A stretch of 64,000 nucleotides of DNA from Exiguobacterium qingdaonense (GTDB lineage: Bacteria > Bacillota > Bacilli > Exiguobacteriales > Exiguobacteriaceae). The notes under the pieces were generated by a model. It did no database searches and was not told where the DNA came from. It saw only the letters and a program-made list of their open reading frames with translations. Location: positions 310,001 through 374,000 of the forward strand of contig NZ_JACSKY010000001.1 of assembly GCF_018617855.1 (NCBI RefSeq). The letters are read 5' to 3'. Position numbers and translations under genes: made by a program. Each line of letters starts with the position of its first letter. Position 1 is the stretch's first letter. Below, in pieces: positions 28,702 to 37,556 of the stretch.

Positions 28702-28730
28702 ATTGTACTAGAAAAAAAGAAGCTTGTCGC
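28702..28730 (-). promoter_or_regulatory. Candidate lepB-rbgA promoter, partly inside the rplS terminator
   Basis: Minus-strand -35 GCGACA (28725-28730) lies in the terminator stem, followed by a 17-base spacer and -10 TACAAT (28702-28707), 25 bases before lepB. The -10 is good and the -35 is moderate (four of six). Confidence 0.4.
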
Positions 28731-28743
28731 AAGCGACAAGCTT
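28712..28743 (-). terminator. Terminator after rplS
   Basis: An 11-bp perfect stem AAGCTTGTCGC/GCGACAAGCTT with a two-base loop, followed in the minus-strand sense by CTTTTTTTC. It starts 11 bases after the rplS stop. Confidence 0.92.
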
Positions 28744-28753
28744 AATTCCCATC

Positions 28754-29107
28754 TTAACGACGGATTTCTTTAATACGTGCTGCTTTACCGCGAAGGTTAC
28801 GGAGGTAGTAAAGTTTCGCACGGCGAACTTTACCGTAGCGTACGACTTCGATTTGCGCAACGCGTGGTGAGTGAAGCGGGAATGCACGCTCAACACCTAC
28901 GCCGTAAGAAATCTTACGGACTGTGAATGTTTCGCTGATGCCGCCACCTTTACGCTTAATGACAACGCCTTCGAAGATCTGGATACGCTCACGCGTTCCC
29001 TCTACAACTTTAACGTGGACACGTACTGTGTCACCAGGACGGAAAGCAGGTACGTCCGATTTGAATTGTTCTTCTGTGATTTCACGGAACAGTTTTTGTG
29101 TGTTCAT
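28754..29107 (-). CDS. rplS: 50S ribosomal protein L19
   Basis: A 117-residue ribosomal protein of normal length. [20 protein letters not shown] and [20 protein letters not shown] are diagnostic, and the C-terminus is basic with [14 protein letters not shown]19 lies at the interface of the two subunits. AAAAAGGAG precedes the ATG by nine bases. A structured leader upstream may allow feedback by L19 independently of trmD. Confidence 0.98.
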   Translation of the reverse strand: MNTQKLFREITEEQFKSDVPAFRPGDTVRVHVKVVEGTRERIQIFEGVVIKRKGGGISETFTVRKISYGVGVERAFPLHSPRVAQIEVVRYGKVRRAKLYYLRNLRGKAARIKEIRR

Positions 29108-29119
29108 GAATCATATCTC

Positions 29120-29215
29120 CTTTTTCTTCAATGTTCATATCTTCATATGCCCAAGCATCCAATAGCGGAACATCGGTAATCGATGGGTTTAACCCACATG
29201 CTCAAACATAGCATA
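29120..29215 (-). ncRNA. Candidate ribosomal protein L19 leader
   Basis: The space between trmD and rplS holds a structured sequence. In the minus-strand sense a hairpin TGGGTTAAACCCA is followed by ATCGATTACCGAT and then GATGTTCCGCTATTGGATGC and TTGGGCATATGAAG before the rplS ribosome site. These elements agree with the L19 leader known from Bacillus as I remember it. Such leaders mediate autoregulation. A covariance-model search would settle it. Confidence 0.6.
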
Positions 29216-29221
29216 TATTTC

Positions 29222-29938
29222 TCAATCGCGCAACGATTGTAGAAACTTTTTATCTTGTTCCGTCAACTCGGCATGTTCGAGCAAATCCGGCCGTTTTCGG
29301 TAGGTCCGCTCGAGCGATTGCTCACGGCGCCACGTCTCAATCCGGGCATGATTTCCTGATAAGAGGACGTCCGGTACGGTCAACCCTCGAAAGTCAGCCG
29401 GTCTCGTGTAGTGCGGGTATTCCAAGAGACCTGTCGAGAACGAGTCGTCTTCATGGCTCGCCTGATCCCCAAGGACATCCGGGATGAGCCTCACTGTCGC
29501 ATCAATCATGACCATCGTCGCGAGCTCTCCACCCGTCAAGACGAAGTCACCGATTGACACCTCATCGGTCGCCAGTTCATCATGGATACGCTGGTCGAAC
29601 CCTTCATAATGCCCGCACAAAAAGACGAGATGGTCCTCTTTCGCCCATTCTTCGGCCATTTGCTGATTGAACGGCTTTCCGGTAGGGGTCGTGAGAATGA
29701 CCCGTGGACTTTTCGTCTCAAGGGAATGAAATGCGTCAAAAATCGGTTGTGGGGTGAGCAACATGCCCGCGCCACCGCCGTACGGATAATCGTCGACTTT
29801 GTGATGCTTGTTCGTTGAAAAGTCCCGGAAGTTGACGAACGACATCTCCACTTGACCGAGCGCCTTCGCCCGACCTACAATCGAATGATCGAGCGCATGA
29901 AACATCTCGGGGAACAACGTCAACACATCAATCTTCAT
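29222..29938 (-). CDS. trmD: tRNA (guanine-N1-)-methyltransferase TrmD
   Basis: A 238-residue SPOUT methyltransferase that forms m1G37 in tRNAs reading CNN codons. The start [13 protein letters not shown], the [13 protein letters not shown] loop and the knot region [11 protein letters not shown]...[13 protein letters not shown] are family marks. The start overlaps the end of rimM by 11 bases, as is common in the rpsP-rimM-trmD-rplS cluster, and no strong ribosome site is seen. Confidence 0.97.
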   Translation of the reverse strand: MKIDVLTLFPEMFHALDHSIVGRAKALGQVEMSFVNFRDFSTNKHHKVDDYPYGGGAGMLLTPQPIFDAFHSLETKSPRVILTTPTGKPFNQQMAEEWAKEDHLVFLCGHYEGFDQRIHDELATDEVSIGDFVLTGGELATMVMIDATVRLIPDVLGDQASHEDDSFSTGLLEYPHYTRPADFRGLTVPDVLLSGNHARIETWRREQSLERTYRKRPDLLEHAELTEQDKKFLQSLRD

Positions 29939-30446
29939 CGTCGATCATTCCAGGGATTGGCGTGATGACGACACGTTTCGCTTCGACATCGATCTCTTGG
30001 ACGACCGATTCGATATAAGGGATGAGCGCGTCCGGCTTGCCTGGTCGTTTGATGACCCAAACGTCGTTCGCCCCGTTCGTCTCAAAGATGTCGTCGACGA
30101 CACCGATGACAGTCCCGTCCACGACAGCCTCACAGCCGATGATTTCATGATAATAAAATTCGTGTTCGCCCAAGTCATGGACGTGTTCGGCGTGGACGTA
30201 TAGACTGTGGCCTTTATATTTTTCAATGAGATTGATATTGTCAAACCCTTTGAACGTGACGAGATGAAACTGTTTGTGCGGACGATACGTCGTGATCGTC
30301 ATTTCCTGTTTCGTTCCGTTCACGTCAAGGAATAGCGTGTTTCCCTTTTTAAATCGCTCTTCCGGAAAATCTGTCGCCGCCAAAATCTTCACTTCCCCTT
30401 TGAGACCGTGCGTATTGGCGATTTTTCCAACGTATAACCAATCCAT
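29928..30446 (-). CDS. rimM: Ribosome maturation factor RimM
   Basis: A 172-residue 16S processing factor that binds S19. The N-terminal barrel begins [17 protein letters not shown], and the C-terminal PRC barrel contains [14 protein letters not shown] and [30 protein letters not shown] precedes the ATG. It follows the rpsP terminator directly; the khpA (KH-domain) and ylqD genes that separate rpsP and rimM in Bacillus are absent here. Confidence 0.96.
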   Translation of the reverse strand: MDWLYVGKIANTHGLKGEVKILAATDFPEERFKKGNTLFLDVNGTKQEMTITTYRPHKQFHLVTFKGFDNINLIEKYKGHSLYVHAEHVHDLGEHEFYYHEIIGCEAVVDGTVIGVVDDIFETNGANDVWVIKRPGKPDALIPYIESVVQEIDVEAKRVVITPIPGMIDDED

Positions 30447-30463
30447 CTCTTTTCCCTCCTCAA

Positions 30464-30494
30464 CAAAATAGGCCGACCTCAGAAAAGGTCGGCC
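30464..30494 (-). terminator. Terminator after rpsP
   Basis: An eight-bp GC-rich stem GGCCGACC/GGTCGGCC with loop TTTTCTGA, followed in the minus-strand sense by TATTTTG. It begins six bases after the rpsP stop. The T tract is short, so read-through into rimM is likely. Confidence 0.8.
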
Positions 30495-30500
30495 ACATCA

Positions 30501-30776
30501 TTACTTCGCGTTTTTCGCGTTGTGGAATTTCTCCATGATCCCTGCTTTAGAGAACAAGTTACGTACTGTGTCAGATGGCTTCGCGCCGTCTGCCAACCAT
30601 TTGAGCGCGAGTTCTTCATCGATGCGAACTTCTGCTTCTGGTTTTGCAACCGGGTTGTAGTGACCAACTTGCTCGATGAAGCGACCGTCACGTGGTGAAC
30701 GTGAGTCTGCTACAACGATCCGGTAGAAAGGTGATTTTTTTGCGCCCATGCGCTTAAGACGAATTTTAACTGCCAT
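30501..30776 (-). CDS. rpsP: 30S ribosomal protein S16
   Basis: A 91-residue S16. It begins [20 protein letters not shown] and continues [20 protein letters not shown], which is diagnostic. S16 is an early-binding protein that stabilises the 16S 5' domain. GGAGGTATATTACC precedes the ATG. It has its own strong promoter and terminator between ffh and rimM. Confidence 0.98.
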   Translation of the reverse strand: MAVKIRLKRMGAKKSPFYRIVVADSRSPRDGRFIEQVGHYNPVAKPEAEVRIDEELALKWLADGAKPSDTVRNLFSKAGIMEKFHNAKNAK

Positions 30777-30820
30777 GGTAATATACCTCCATCATGTGTT
30801 TAAGAATTGACAACTTTTAT

Positions 30821-30849
30821 AGTATACAGCTTTTTCGTTCGACTGACAA
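30821..30849 (-). promoter_or_regulatory. Sigma-A promoter of rpsP
   Basis: Minus-strand -35 TTGTCA (30844-30849), 17-base spacer, -10 TATACT (30821-30826), 45 bases before rpsP. Both hexamers match at five of six positions. It lies directly behind the ffh stop. Confidence 0.8.
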
Positions 30850-30858
30850 AAGGTTTTG

Positions 30859-32199
30859 TTAGAAGAATGGAAGACCGAGGCCTTTTTTCTTCCCTTTCAT
30901 TTGTCCTGACATTTGTTTCATCATCTTCTTCATGTCATCGAACTGTTTGATGAGACGGTTCACTTCTTGAATCGAGCGACCGCTCCCTTTTGCGATTCGC
31001 TTTCGACGACTCGCATTGAGCACTTCCGGATTGGCGCGCTCATGTTTCGTCATCGAGCGAATGATCGCTTCGACGTGATCGAGTTGTTTCTCGTCAATTT
31101 GGACGTTCTTCAACCCTTTCATTTTACCTGCACCAGGTAACATCGAGAGTAACTCATCAATTGGACCCATGCCTTTCACTTGAGCCAATTGTTCAATGAA
31201 ATCATCGAACGTGAATGACGCGTCTCGAATTTTGCTTTCAAGCTCTTTCGCTGCGTCTTGGTCCATCTGTGTCTCGGCTTTTTCAATGAGCGAGAGCACG
31301 TCCCCCATCCCTAAAATCCGTGACGCCATGCGTTCTGGATGGAATGGTTCGAGGGCATCCAACTTTTCTCCGAGACCGACGAACTTAATCGGCGCTCCCG
31401 TGACTGCCTTGATCGAAAGGGCTGCCCCGCCTCGTGTATCTCCGTCGAGCTTTGTCAGCACGACCCCGGTGATTCCGAGTTTCTCATTGAAACTGTCGGC
31501 CACGTTGACCGCATCTTGACCCGTCATCGAATCGACGACGAGAAAGATTTCATTTGGTTTGGCAATCGCCTTCACATTCTCGAGCTCACCCATGAGCGTC
31601 TCGTCGATATGAAGTCGACCCGCCGTATCGATCAACACGAAATCGTGATGATTTGATTTTGCGTACTCGAGCGCCTTCGTCACAATCTCTTCCGGCTTCA
31701 CTTGATCACCAAGTGAGAATACCGGCAAGTCGAGCTGTTTTCCGAGTGTCTCGAGCTGCTTGATTGCCGCCGGACGATATATATCTGCCGCGACAAGAAG
31801 TGGGCTACGGTTATGCTTTTTACGAATCAAGTTCGCTAGCTTACCGGTCGTTGTCGTTTTACCTGCCCCTTGCAGACCGACCATCATGGCGACCGTCGGT
31901 GGTTTCTGGCTGAATGAGATCGGGACGACATCGCTCCCCATCAAGTTCGACAACTCTTCGTGAACGATTTTGACGACTTGTTGACCTGGCGTCAATGATT
32001 TCATGACATCCTGACCAACCGCGCGTTCCTTCACATCATTGACGAATTGCTTGACGACTTTAAAGTTGACGTCGGCTTCTAAAAGGGCGAGGCGAACCTC
32101 ACGCATCATCTCTTTGACATCAGCCTCCGAGATTTTTCCTTTACCGCGCATTTTTGAAAGTGTCGATTGCAACCGTTCTGATAATCCTTCAAATGCCAT
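30859..32199 (-). CDS. ffh: Signal recognition particle protein Ffh
   Basis: A 446-residue SRP GTPase. The N domain is followed by the G domain with GLQGAGKTTTTGKLA (G1), DTAGRLHIDE (G3) and TKLDGDTRGGAAL (G4). The Met-rich M domain at the C-terminus (MKKMMKQMSGQMKG) binds 4.5S RNA and signal sequences. TAGGGGGCTGAAGC precedes the ATG. ylxM ends 11 bases upstream. It works with FtsY, encoded further upstream. Confidence 0.98.
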   Translation of the reverse strand: MAFEGLSERLQSTLSKMRGKGKISEADVKEMMREVRLALLEADVNFKVVKQFVNDVKERAVGQDVMKSLTPGQQVVKIVHEELSNLMGSDVVPISFSQKPPTVAMMVGLQGAGKTTTTGKLANLIRKKHNRSPLLVAADIYRPAAIKQLETLGKQLDLPVFSLGDQVKPEEIVTKALEYAKSNHHDFVLIDTAGRLHIDETLMGELENVKAIAKPNEIFLVVDSMTGQDAVNVADSFNEKLGITGVVLTKLDGDTRGGAALSIKAVTGAPIKFVGLGEKLDALEPFHPERMASRILGMGDVLSLIEKAETQMDQDAAKELESKIRDASFTFDDFIEQLAQVKGMGPIDELLSMLPGAGKMKGLKNVQIDEKQLDHVEAIIRSMTKHERANPEVLNASRRKRIAKGSGRSIQEVNRLIKQFDDMKKMMKQMSGQMKGKKKGLGLPFF

Positions 32200-32210
32200 G
32201 CTTCAGCCCC

Positions 32211-32534
32211 CTACTCTAAATTCTCAAGCGCAGAAATCGTGGCACTCACGTCATCCGTGAGCTCGACTTGACGTTTGAGGGTCTGAAGAAGTTGCTGCCG
32301 CTGTTCGAATTTTTCGAATAGCGCTAGCTTTTCCTCGTACTGTTCAAGCATCGCTTCTGTTCGCTTTATGTTATCGTAGACCGCTTGACGGCTGACTTCA
32401 AACTCTTCCGCAATCTCTCCGAGCGAGTAGTCATCTAGGTAATAAAGAGACATATAGTTGCGCTGTTTCGGTGTGAGGAGCGCTTGATAAAAATCGATGA
32501 GATAGTTCATGCGATTCGTTTTTTCGAGCGTCAA
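32211..32534 (-). CDS. ylxM: YlxM/p13 helix-turn-helix protein
   Basis: A 107-residue protein of the UPF0122 (YlxM) family. Its helix-turn-helix resembles region 4 of sigma factors ([20 protein letters not shown] then [13 protein letters not shown]), followed by a coiled C-terminus. It is nearly always next to ffh and is thought to modulate SRP function in streptococci. A TTG start ([12 protein letters not shown]) is chosen because GGAGGTG lies six bases upstream and because the family starts this way. Confidence 0.93.
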   Translation of the reverse strand: MTLEKTNRMNYLIDFYQALLTPKQRNYMSLYYLDDYSLGEIAEEFEVSRQAVYDNIKRTEAMLEQYEEKLALFEKFEQRQQLLQTLKRQVELTDDVSATISALENLE

Positions 32535-32579
32535 ACCTTTCACCTCCACGTGTTAAGTGAAATCCCTTTACAACTACCA

Positions 32580-32608
32580 ATAGTACAGCCGTGCCTAATA
32601 CTTGTCAA
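32580..32608 (-). promoter_or_regulatory. Sigma-A promoter of ylxM-ffh
   Basis: Minus-strand -35 TTGACA (32603-32608) is a perfect consensus. The spacer is 17 bases and the -10 is TACTAT (32580-32585), 46 bases before the ylxM TTG start. It lies between ftsY and ylxM, so the SRP protein and receptor are transcribed separately. Confidence 0.85.
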
Positions 32609-32630
32609 GTTTTTTTCTTAACAGCAAAAC

Positions 32631-33656
32631 TTAGGCGAGGTCCTCATTCGTGTCTTCTTTTTCTAATGAATCCTCTCGTGTCTTGTCATCGAAGACATCA
32701 CCGAACAATCCGAGGACGAACTGTTCCGGGTCGAACTCTTGCAAATCATCCATCTTCTCTCCGAGACCGACATACTTGACTGGAATGTCAAGTTCGTTTC
32801 GAATCGCTAAAACGATTCCACCTTTCGCCGTCCCATCGAGTTTTGTCAAGACGATCCCGCTCACGTTCGTCGCTTCTTTGAACGCCTTTGCCTGTATCAT
32901 GGCATTTTGTCCCGTCGTCGCGTCTAATGCGAGCAACACTTCGTGCGGTCCGTTCGGCACTTCTCGCTCGATGACCCGCTTCACTTTTTCAAGTTCTTTC
33001 ATCAGGTTCACTTTGTTTTGAAGGCGTCCCGCCGTATCACAGATCAAGACATCCATGTTCCGTGACTTCGCAGATTGAACAGCATCGTATACGACGGCAG
33101 CCGGGTCCGATCCCTCGGTTTGTCTAATGACGGGAACTCCGACCCGCTCTCCCCATACTTGAAGTTGTTCAATGGCACCTGCCCGGAACGTATCTCCTGC
33201 AGCGAGCATGACGGAGCGGCCTTCTGATTTCAGCTGATGTGCCAGCTTGCCGATCGTCGTCGTCTTCCCGACCCCGTTGACACCGACGAACAAAATGACC
33301 GTCAGTCCGTCTTGCATATTGAGCTCGCGGTCCGATTCATCTTCTTGCAGACGCTTCGCTACGACTTCGACGAGCGCGTCACGTACGGCGACCGGGTCCT
33401 TCAGATTGCGTCGTTTCACTTCTTCCTTCAAATCCTCGACGAGGTCCATCGTCGTCGTGACGCCGACGTCGGCCTGGATGAGTAAATCTTCGAGTTCATC
33501 GAAGAAATCCTCATCTACCTCCCGGAACCGGTAGACGAGGTCGTTGACGGCACTTGAAAAACCGTCACGCGTCTTCGTCAACCCATCCGTAAACTTCTGT
33601 GACACCTCTTGGGTGGATGTCGTTAATCTCTCTTTTAACTTCTTGAAAAAACTCAA
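32631..33656 (-). CDS. ftsY: Signal recognition particle receptor FtsY
   Basis: A 341-residue SRP receptor GTPase with a short charged A-domain. The NG domain shows GVNGVGKTTTIGKLA (G1), DTAGRLQNKVNLM (G3) and TKLDGTAKGG (G4). It docks SRP-ribosome complexes at the membrane. The start is TTG, overlapping the smc stop (TTGA), with GGAGG seven bases upstream. The acidic tail (SLEKEDTNEDLA) is unusual but not important for the fold. Confidence 0.97.
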   Translation of the reverse strand: MSFFKKLKERLTTSTQEVSQKFTDGLTKTRDGFSSAVNDLVYRFREVDEDFFDELEDLLIQADVGVTTTMDLVEDLKEEVKRRNLKDPVAVRDALVEVVAKRLQEDESDRELNMQDGLTVILFVGVNGVGKTTTIGKLAHQLKSEGRSVMLAAGDTFRAGAIEQLQVWGERVGVPVIRQTEGSDPAAVVYDAVQSAKSRNMDVLICDTAGRLQNKVNLMKELEKVKRVIEREVPNGPHEVLLALDATTGQNAMIQAKAFKEATNVSGIVLTKLDGTAKGGIVLAIRNELDIPVKYVGLGEKMDDLQEFDPEQFVLGLFGDVFDDKTREDSLEKEDTNEDLA

Positions 33657-36600
33657 CGTGATTCCTCCATCTCTTCATCCATCTCGACGACACGTTTTGC
33701 TTCAGATAGTTCGACCGATAACACCTCGGACACCCCGTTCTGTTGCATCGTGACGCCATAAAGCGTATCTGCCGCTTCCATCGTTCCTTTACGGTGCGTG
33801 ATGATGACAAACTGTGTATCGATTGACAACGTACGAATGTATTCACCGAATCGGTGGACGTTCGCCTCGTCAAGTGCCGCCTCGACCTCATCGAGGACAC
33901 AAAACGGTACCGGGCGCGTCTTCAAGATCGCAAATAACAACGCGATTGCTGTGAGCGCACGCTCCCCACCAGACAATAGGCTAAGTGTCTGTAGTTTTTT
34001 CCCGGGTGGCTTGGCTACGATCTCGATTCCTGTATTCAACAAATCGGATTCATCAATCAACTTCAGATCTGCCTCACCGCCACCAAACAGCTCGGTGAAC
34101 GTCTGTTTAAAGTGAGCGCGGACAAGCGTATACGTCTCTTTGAAGAGACGTGTCACTTCACGGTCCATCTCCGCAATGATCTCATATAAATCTTCTTTTG
34201 CGCTGACGAGGTCATCCCGTTGTTCAGACAAAAACGTAAATCGTTCATTGACGCTATCGAACTCTTCAATCGCATTCAGATTGACCGGCCCGATCTCTTC
34301 GATTTGACGAACGAGCAACTTGAACTCTTCTTTCGCCTCTTCAAGTGGGATTTCGAGTGCTGGCAGCAATTCGGCAACGAGCCCGCTTTCTTCTAACGCA
34401 TCGAGCTTCCACTGACGCTTCAACTCAAACTCCTGTTTGGCCGCCTCGAGTTTTCGAACGACCGCATCGGCCTGACGCCGTGCCTCAGTAGCCTGGTCGA
34501 CTCGTTGACGCATGATGCGGTACGACTGTTCGTTCGCCTTCAGCGTTGTCGTCAAGTCGTGAAGTCGCGCTTGAATTGCCTTGACCTCAAGTTCTGCTGT
34601 GGCGAGTGTCTCTTCGAGTTGGGCTGATGAGACGACCTCCCCGCTGTCAAGTCGTGCGAGTTCACGTTCTAGCTGATTCAATCGCTCTTGTAGACGTTCC
34701 TGCTCGGTCGTCAAGCGCTCCGTTTCATGACGGACCCGTTCTTCTTCGAGCGTATGGCGCTGTAAGTCCAACTCATTTTGGCGAAGGGCCGTTTCAAGTT
34801 GGCCCGTGCTCTTGGCACTTTCCGCCTGCTCTGCCCGAACTGATTCGAGACGAAGTCGAATGTCCGCTTGTGCCCGATCCGTGTCGACAAGCTCTCTCTT
34901 CAATCGTTCAAGTTCAGCAGTCGACGTTTCAATCGTTCGTTCATAGCGCATCATTTCATGATCGAACAGTTCAAGTTGTGACTTGGCATCGAGCGAGGCA
35001 CGCTCCGCGGTACGGTAGGCCGACTCGACTTCACGTAGATTCGTTTCAACGGAACGTTTCTCATCCCGAAGTTCAGACAACTGTTGTGTAATATCCGCCA
35101 ACTGTTCTGTATACTCTTGAAGACGTTGCTTTTGCTCATGCAACATGGCGAGACCTTGCGTCAAACCTTGTTTCAGGTCATCGAGTTCTCGCGATTGCGT
35201 GAACAGCGCCATCCCCTGTTTGCGACTCCCCCCGGTCATCGACCCGCCGACGTTGACGATGTCACCATCTAATGTGACGACGCGAAAGCGATAACCGGTC
35301 GATTGTGCGATTCGGTTCGCGACTTCAAGTGTCTCTGACACAAGCACCGCACCAAGTAGTGATTGTTTCAATGTCTCAAACGATTCATCCGCCTCGACCA
35401 GTTCAGACGCCACACCGACAAATCCTGTCATCGACTCGAGACGATTGAGCACGTCGCTTGGGATGAATCGCGGTTTGATGGTCGTCATCGGTAAGAATGT
35501 CGCCCGACCGGCGTTCGCTTTACGTAATTTGTCGATTTCACGGCGCCCAACCGATTCATCTTGAACGACGACATGTTGCTGCGTTTGACCGAGCGCCGTC
35601 TCGATTGCCGCTTCATAAGAAGGACGAACACGAATCAGCTCGGCGACAGCACCGAGAACACCCGGCGAACGGTCTTTCAAGACGAATTTGACCGCATGAA
35701 AATAACCTTCATACGATTGTTTCATTCGTTCGAGCATCTCGATCCGGTCTTCTGTCTTTTGACGGCGGCGTTCGAGGTCATAGTATGACGTCTCTGCTCG
35801 CTTGAATTTTTCACGCGTCGATGTCTCGCGTTCCCGAAGTTCCACTTCTTTTTCATTTAGCCGATCAAAACGCTCTTGCACTTCATCGTACCGTTCACGT
35901 GCCGTATCGAGTTCTGCTTCTTGGGAAGTGCGGTCATCGAGTCGATGCTTGTTCTCCCGTAGAAGACGTTCCTTTGACTCGATTGCGATATCGATATCTC
36001 GTTGCTCGCGTTTTTGTTGGTTACTAATCGTTGCTCGCGTTGTCGCGAGTTCGAACGCCTCACTTTGTAACGCTTCGATTTCGACATCGAAGTCACGCGA
36101 GGCGGCTGTCATTTGCTGTTGAAGCGTCTCTCTTACCGACTCGGTCTGTTGTAGTGTCTCCACTTTTTGAGCCAGTTCGCCACGCATGTCCGTTAAACGG
36201 CTCAAAAGCCCTTCCATCTCCACACGTATTTCCTCACGTTGCCGGACGAGACGTTCTTTCATCTCGGCACCGTGTTCTTCTTGGGCCTTCGCGAGCTTGA
36301 TGTCACCTGTCAATCGCTCGACATATGTCGAGTGCTCACGTTCGTTCCGATTCACTTCCGTCAATTCGTCCCGTAACGTGGCGAGGGTCGCTTCGAGCCC
36401 GCTACGTTCCTCGGTGAGGTCACGCACCGAACGGTCGCAATCAGACAACTGTTGAATCGATTCCTCGTGACGAGCCGTCACTTGTTCAATCTCACGTTGA
36501 AGCAATTGGATTTCTGCACCGATGATTCCGGTCTCGAGTTCATCATGTCTCGCTTTTGCGACTTTGTACTCTCGTGCGAGCGCCGCTTGTTCACGGAGCG

Positions 36601-37210
36601 GTTCGACACGATCCGCCAACTCGAACAAGATATCATCGACCCGCGACAAGTTCAGCTCGGTATCTCCGAGTTTTCGTTCGGCCTGTTTTTTACGCTGACG
36701 ATACTTCAGTACGCCAGCCGCCTCTTCGATGACGGCGCGACGCTCTTCCGGTTTACCGGAGATGACCTGTTCGACCCGACCTTGGCCGATGATGGCGAAC
36801 GCATCCCGGGAAAGACCTGTATCTAAGAACAGGTCGATCACATCTTTTAAGCGACACGGCTTTTTATTCATAAAATAGTCGCTGTCCCCGCTCCGGGTCA
36901 CGCGACGGGTCACACTCACCTCTTCATATGGGAGACGCAACTGTTCATCGCGATTGTCAAGCACGAGCGTGACTTCGGCGACATTACGGTGATTTTCACC
37001 TTCACTTCCGGCGAAGATGACATCTTCCATCTTCGCACCTCGCAGTGATTTGGCCGACTGTTCCCCGAGTACCCAGCGAACAGCGTCCGATATATTGGAT
37101 TTCCCGCTCCCGTTCGGTCCCACGACGGCTGTGACGCCGGGGCGGAAATCTAATTCAATCCGCTTGGCAAATGATTTAAAGCCAGCGAGTTCGATTCGTT
37201 TTAAGTGCAT
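33653..37210 (-). CDS. smc: Chromosome partition protein SMC
   Basis: An 1185-residue SMC. Head parts are at both ends: Walker A GPNGSGKSNISDAVRWVLGE near residue 30, and the C-terminal signature LLSGGERALTAIALLFA with Walker B FCVLDEVEAALDEANVHRF. Two coiled-coil arms of about 300 residues flank a hinge near residues 510-660 (DGDIVNVGGSMTGGSRKQG at its end). It organises and segregates the nucleoid with ScpA/ScpB. MHLKRIEL follows AGGATGG by five bases; longer starts are less likely. Confidence 0.97.
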   Translation of the reverse strand: MHLKRIELAGFKSFAKRIELDFRPGVTAVVGPNGSGKSNISDAVRWVLGEQSAKSLRGAKMEDVIFAGSEGENHRNVAEVTLVLDNRDEQLRLPYEEVSVTRRVTRSGDSDYFMNKKPCRLKDVIDLFLDTGLSRDAFAIIGQGRVEQVISGKPEERRAVIEEAAGVLKYRQRKKQAERKLGDTELNLSRVDDILFELADRVEPLREQAALAREYKVAKARHDELETGIIGAEIQLLQREIEQVTARHEESIQQLSDCDRSVRDLTEERSGLEATLATLRDELTEVNRNEREHSTYVERLTGDIKLAKAQEEHGAEMKERLVRQREEIRVEMEGLLSRLTDMRGELAQKVETLQQTESVRETLQQQMTAASRDFDVEIEALQSEAFELATTRATISNQQKREQRDIDIAIESKERLLRENKHRLDDRTSQEAELDTARERYDEVQERFDRLNEKEVELRERETSTREKFKRAETSYYDLERRRQKTEDRIEMLERMKQSYEGYFHAVKFVLKDRSPGVLGAVAELIRVRPSYEAAIETALGQTQQHVVVQDESVGRREIDKLRKANAGRATFLPMTTIKPRFIPSDVLNRLESMTGFVGVASELVEADESFETLKQSLLGAVLVSETLEVANRIAQSTGYRFRVVTLDGDIVNVGGSMTGGSRKQGMALFTQSRELDDLKQGLTQGLAMLHEQKQRLQEYTEQLADITQQLSELRDEKRSVETNLREVESAYRTAERASLDAKSQLELFDHEMMRYERTIETSTAELERLKRELVDTDRAQADIRLRLESVRAEQAESAKSTGQLETALRQNELDLQRHTLEEERVRHETERLTTEQERLQERLNQLERELARLDSGEVVSSAQLEETLATAELEVKAIQARLHDLTTTLKANEQSYRIMRQRVDQATEARRQADAVVRKLEAAKQEFELKRQWKLDALEESGLVAELLPALEIPLEEAKEEFKLLVRQIEEIGPVNLNAIEEFDSVNERFTFLSEQRDDLVSAKEDLYEIIAEMDREVTRLFKETYTLVRAHFKQTFTELFGGGEADLKLIDESDLLNTGIEIVAKPPGKKLQTLSLLSGGERALTAIALLFAILKTRPVPFCVLDEVEAALDEANVHRFGEYIRTLSIDTQFVIITHRKGTMEAADTLYGVTMQQNGVSEVLSVELSEAKRVVEMDEEMEESR

Positions 37211-37287
37211 CGTGACCATCCTATCCGCAGTAAGCATTCATCTGTATATTTTACCACAGTTAACAGTTCGTCAAAATGCCCGAATCA

Positions 37288-37296
37288 TGCTATTCT
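37288..37296 (+). promoter_or_regulatory. Extended -10 promoter of the DUF1128 gene
   Basis: TGCTATTCT forms an extended -10 element 28 bases before the ATG. A weak TCGTCA lies 17 bases upstream. It overlaps the region that must hold the divergent smc promoter. Confidence 0.5.
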
Positions 37297-37324
37297 TAAA
37301 AGAACTGTAGAAAGGGGAATACAG

Positions 37325-37519
37325 ATGACGAATGAACAGATGATTGAAGCCATTTTGGATAAGATGAACATTATAAATCGCGGTGCGATCAAAGCGGAAG
37401 AATATAATGAGGCCGACCCATCAGCGGTAAAAGAGATTTACGAGTACGTGATGACACGTTCGTCCCTCTCGTTGTCGGAAGTCGATGGAATCGTCGAAGA
37501 ACTCGGTCAATTGACATGA
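37325..37519 (+). CDS. DUF1128 family protein (YfkK-like)
   Basis: A 64-residue acidic protein of unknown function. The pattern MIEAILDKMNIINRGAI then KEIYEYVMTRSSLSLSEVDG and IVEELGQL matches the DUF1128 family (Bacillus YfkK) as I know it. AAAGGGGAATACAG precedes the ATG. It is one of three plus-strand genes, lies between smc and rnc with its own extended -10 promoter and a bidirectional terminator, and so breaks the rnc-smc-ftsY operon common in Bacillus. Confidence 0.85.
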   Translation: MTNEQMIEAILDKMNIINRGAIKAEEYNEADPSAVKEIYEYVMTRSSLSLSEVDGIVEELGQLT

Positions 37520-37553
37520 AAAAGGAGTGGGTCCCATAGAGGTCCACTCCTTT
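37519..37553. terminator. Bidirectional terminator between DUF1128 gene and rnc
   Basis: Arms AAAGGAGTGG and CCACTCCTTT enclose a 13-base loop; A and T tracts flank both sides, so it can serve convergent transcripts. The DUF1128 stop codon lies at its left edge and the rnc stop four bases to the right. Confidence 0.8.
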
Positions 37554-37556
37554 CGC

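Noticed and set aside
34606-35091. A 161-codon plus-strand frame opposite smc
   Set aside because: It lies wholly inside the smc coiled-coil region, has low-complexity composition and no start signal.
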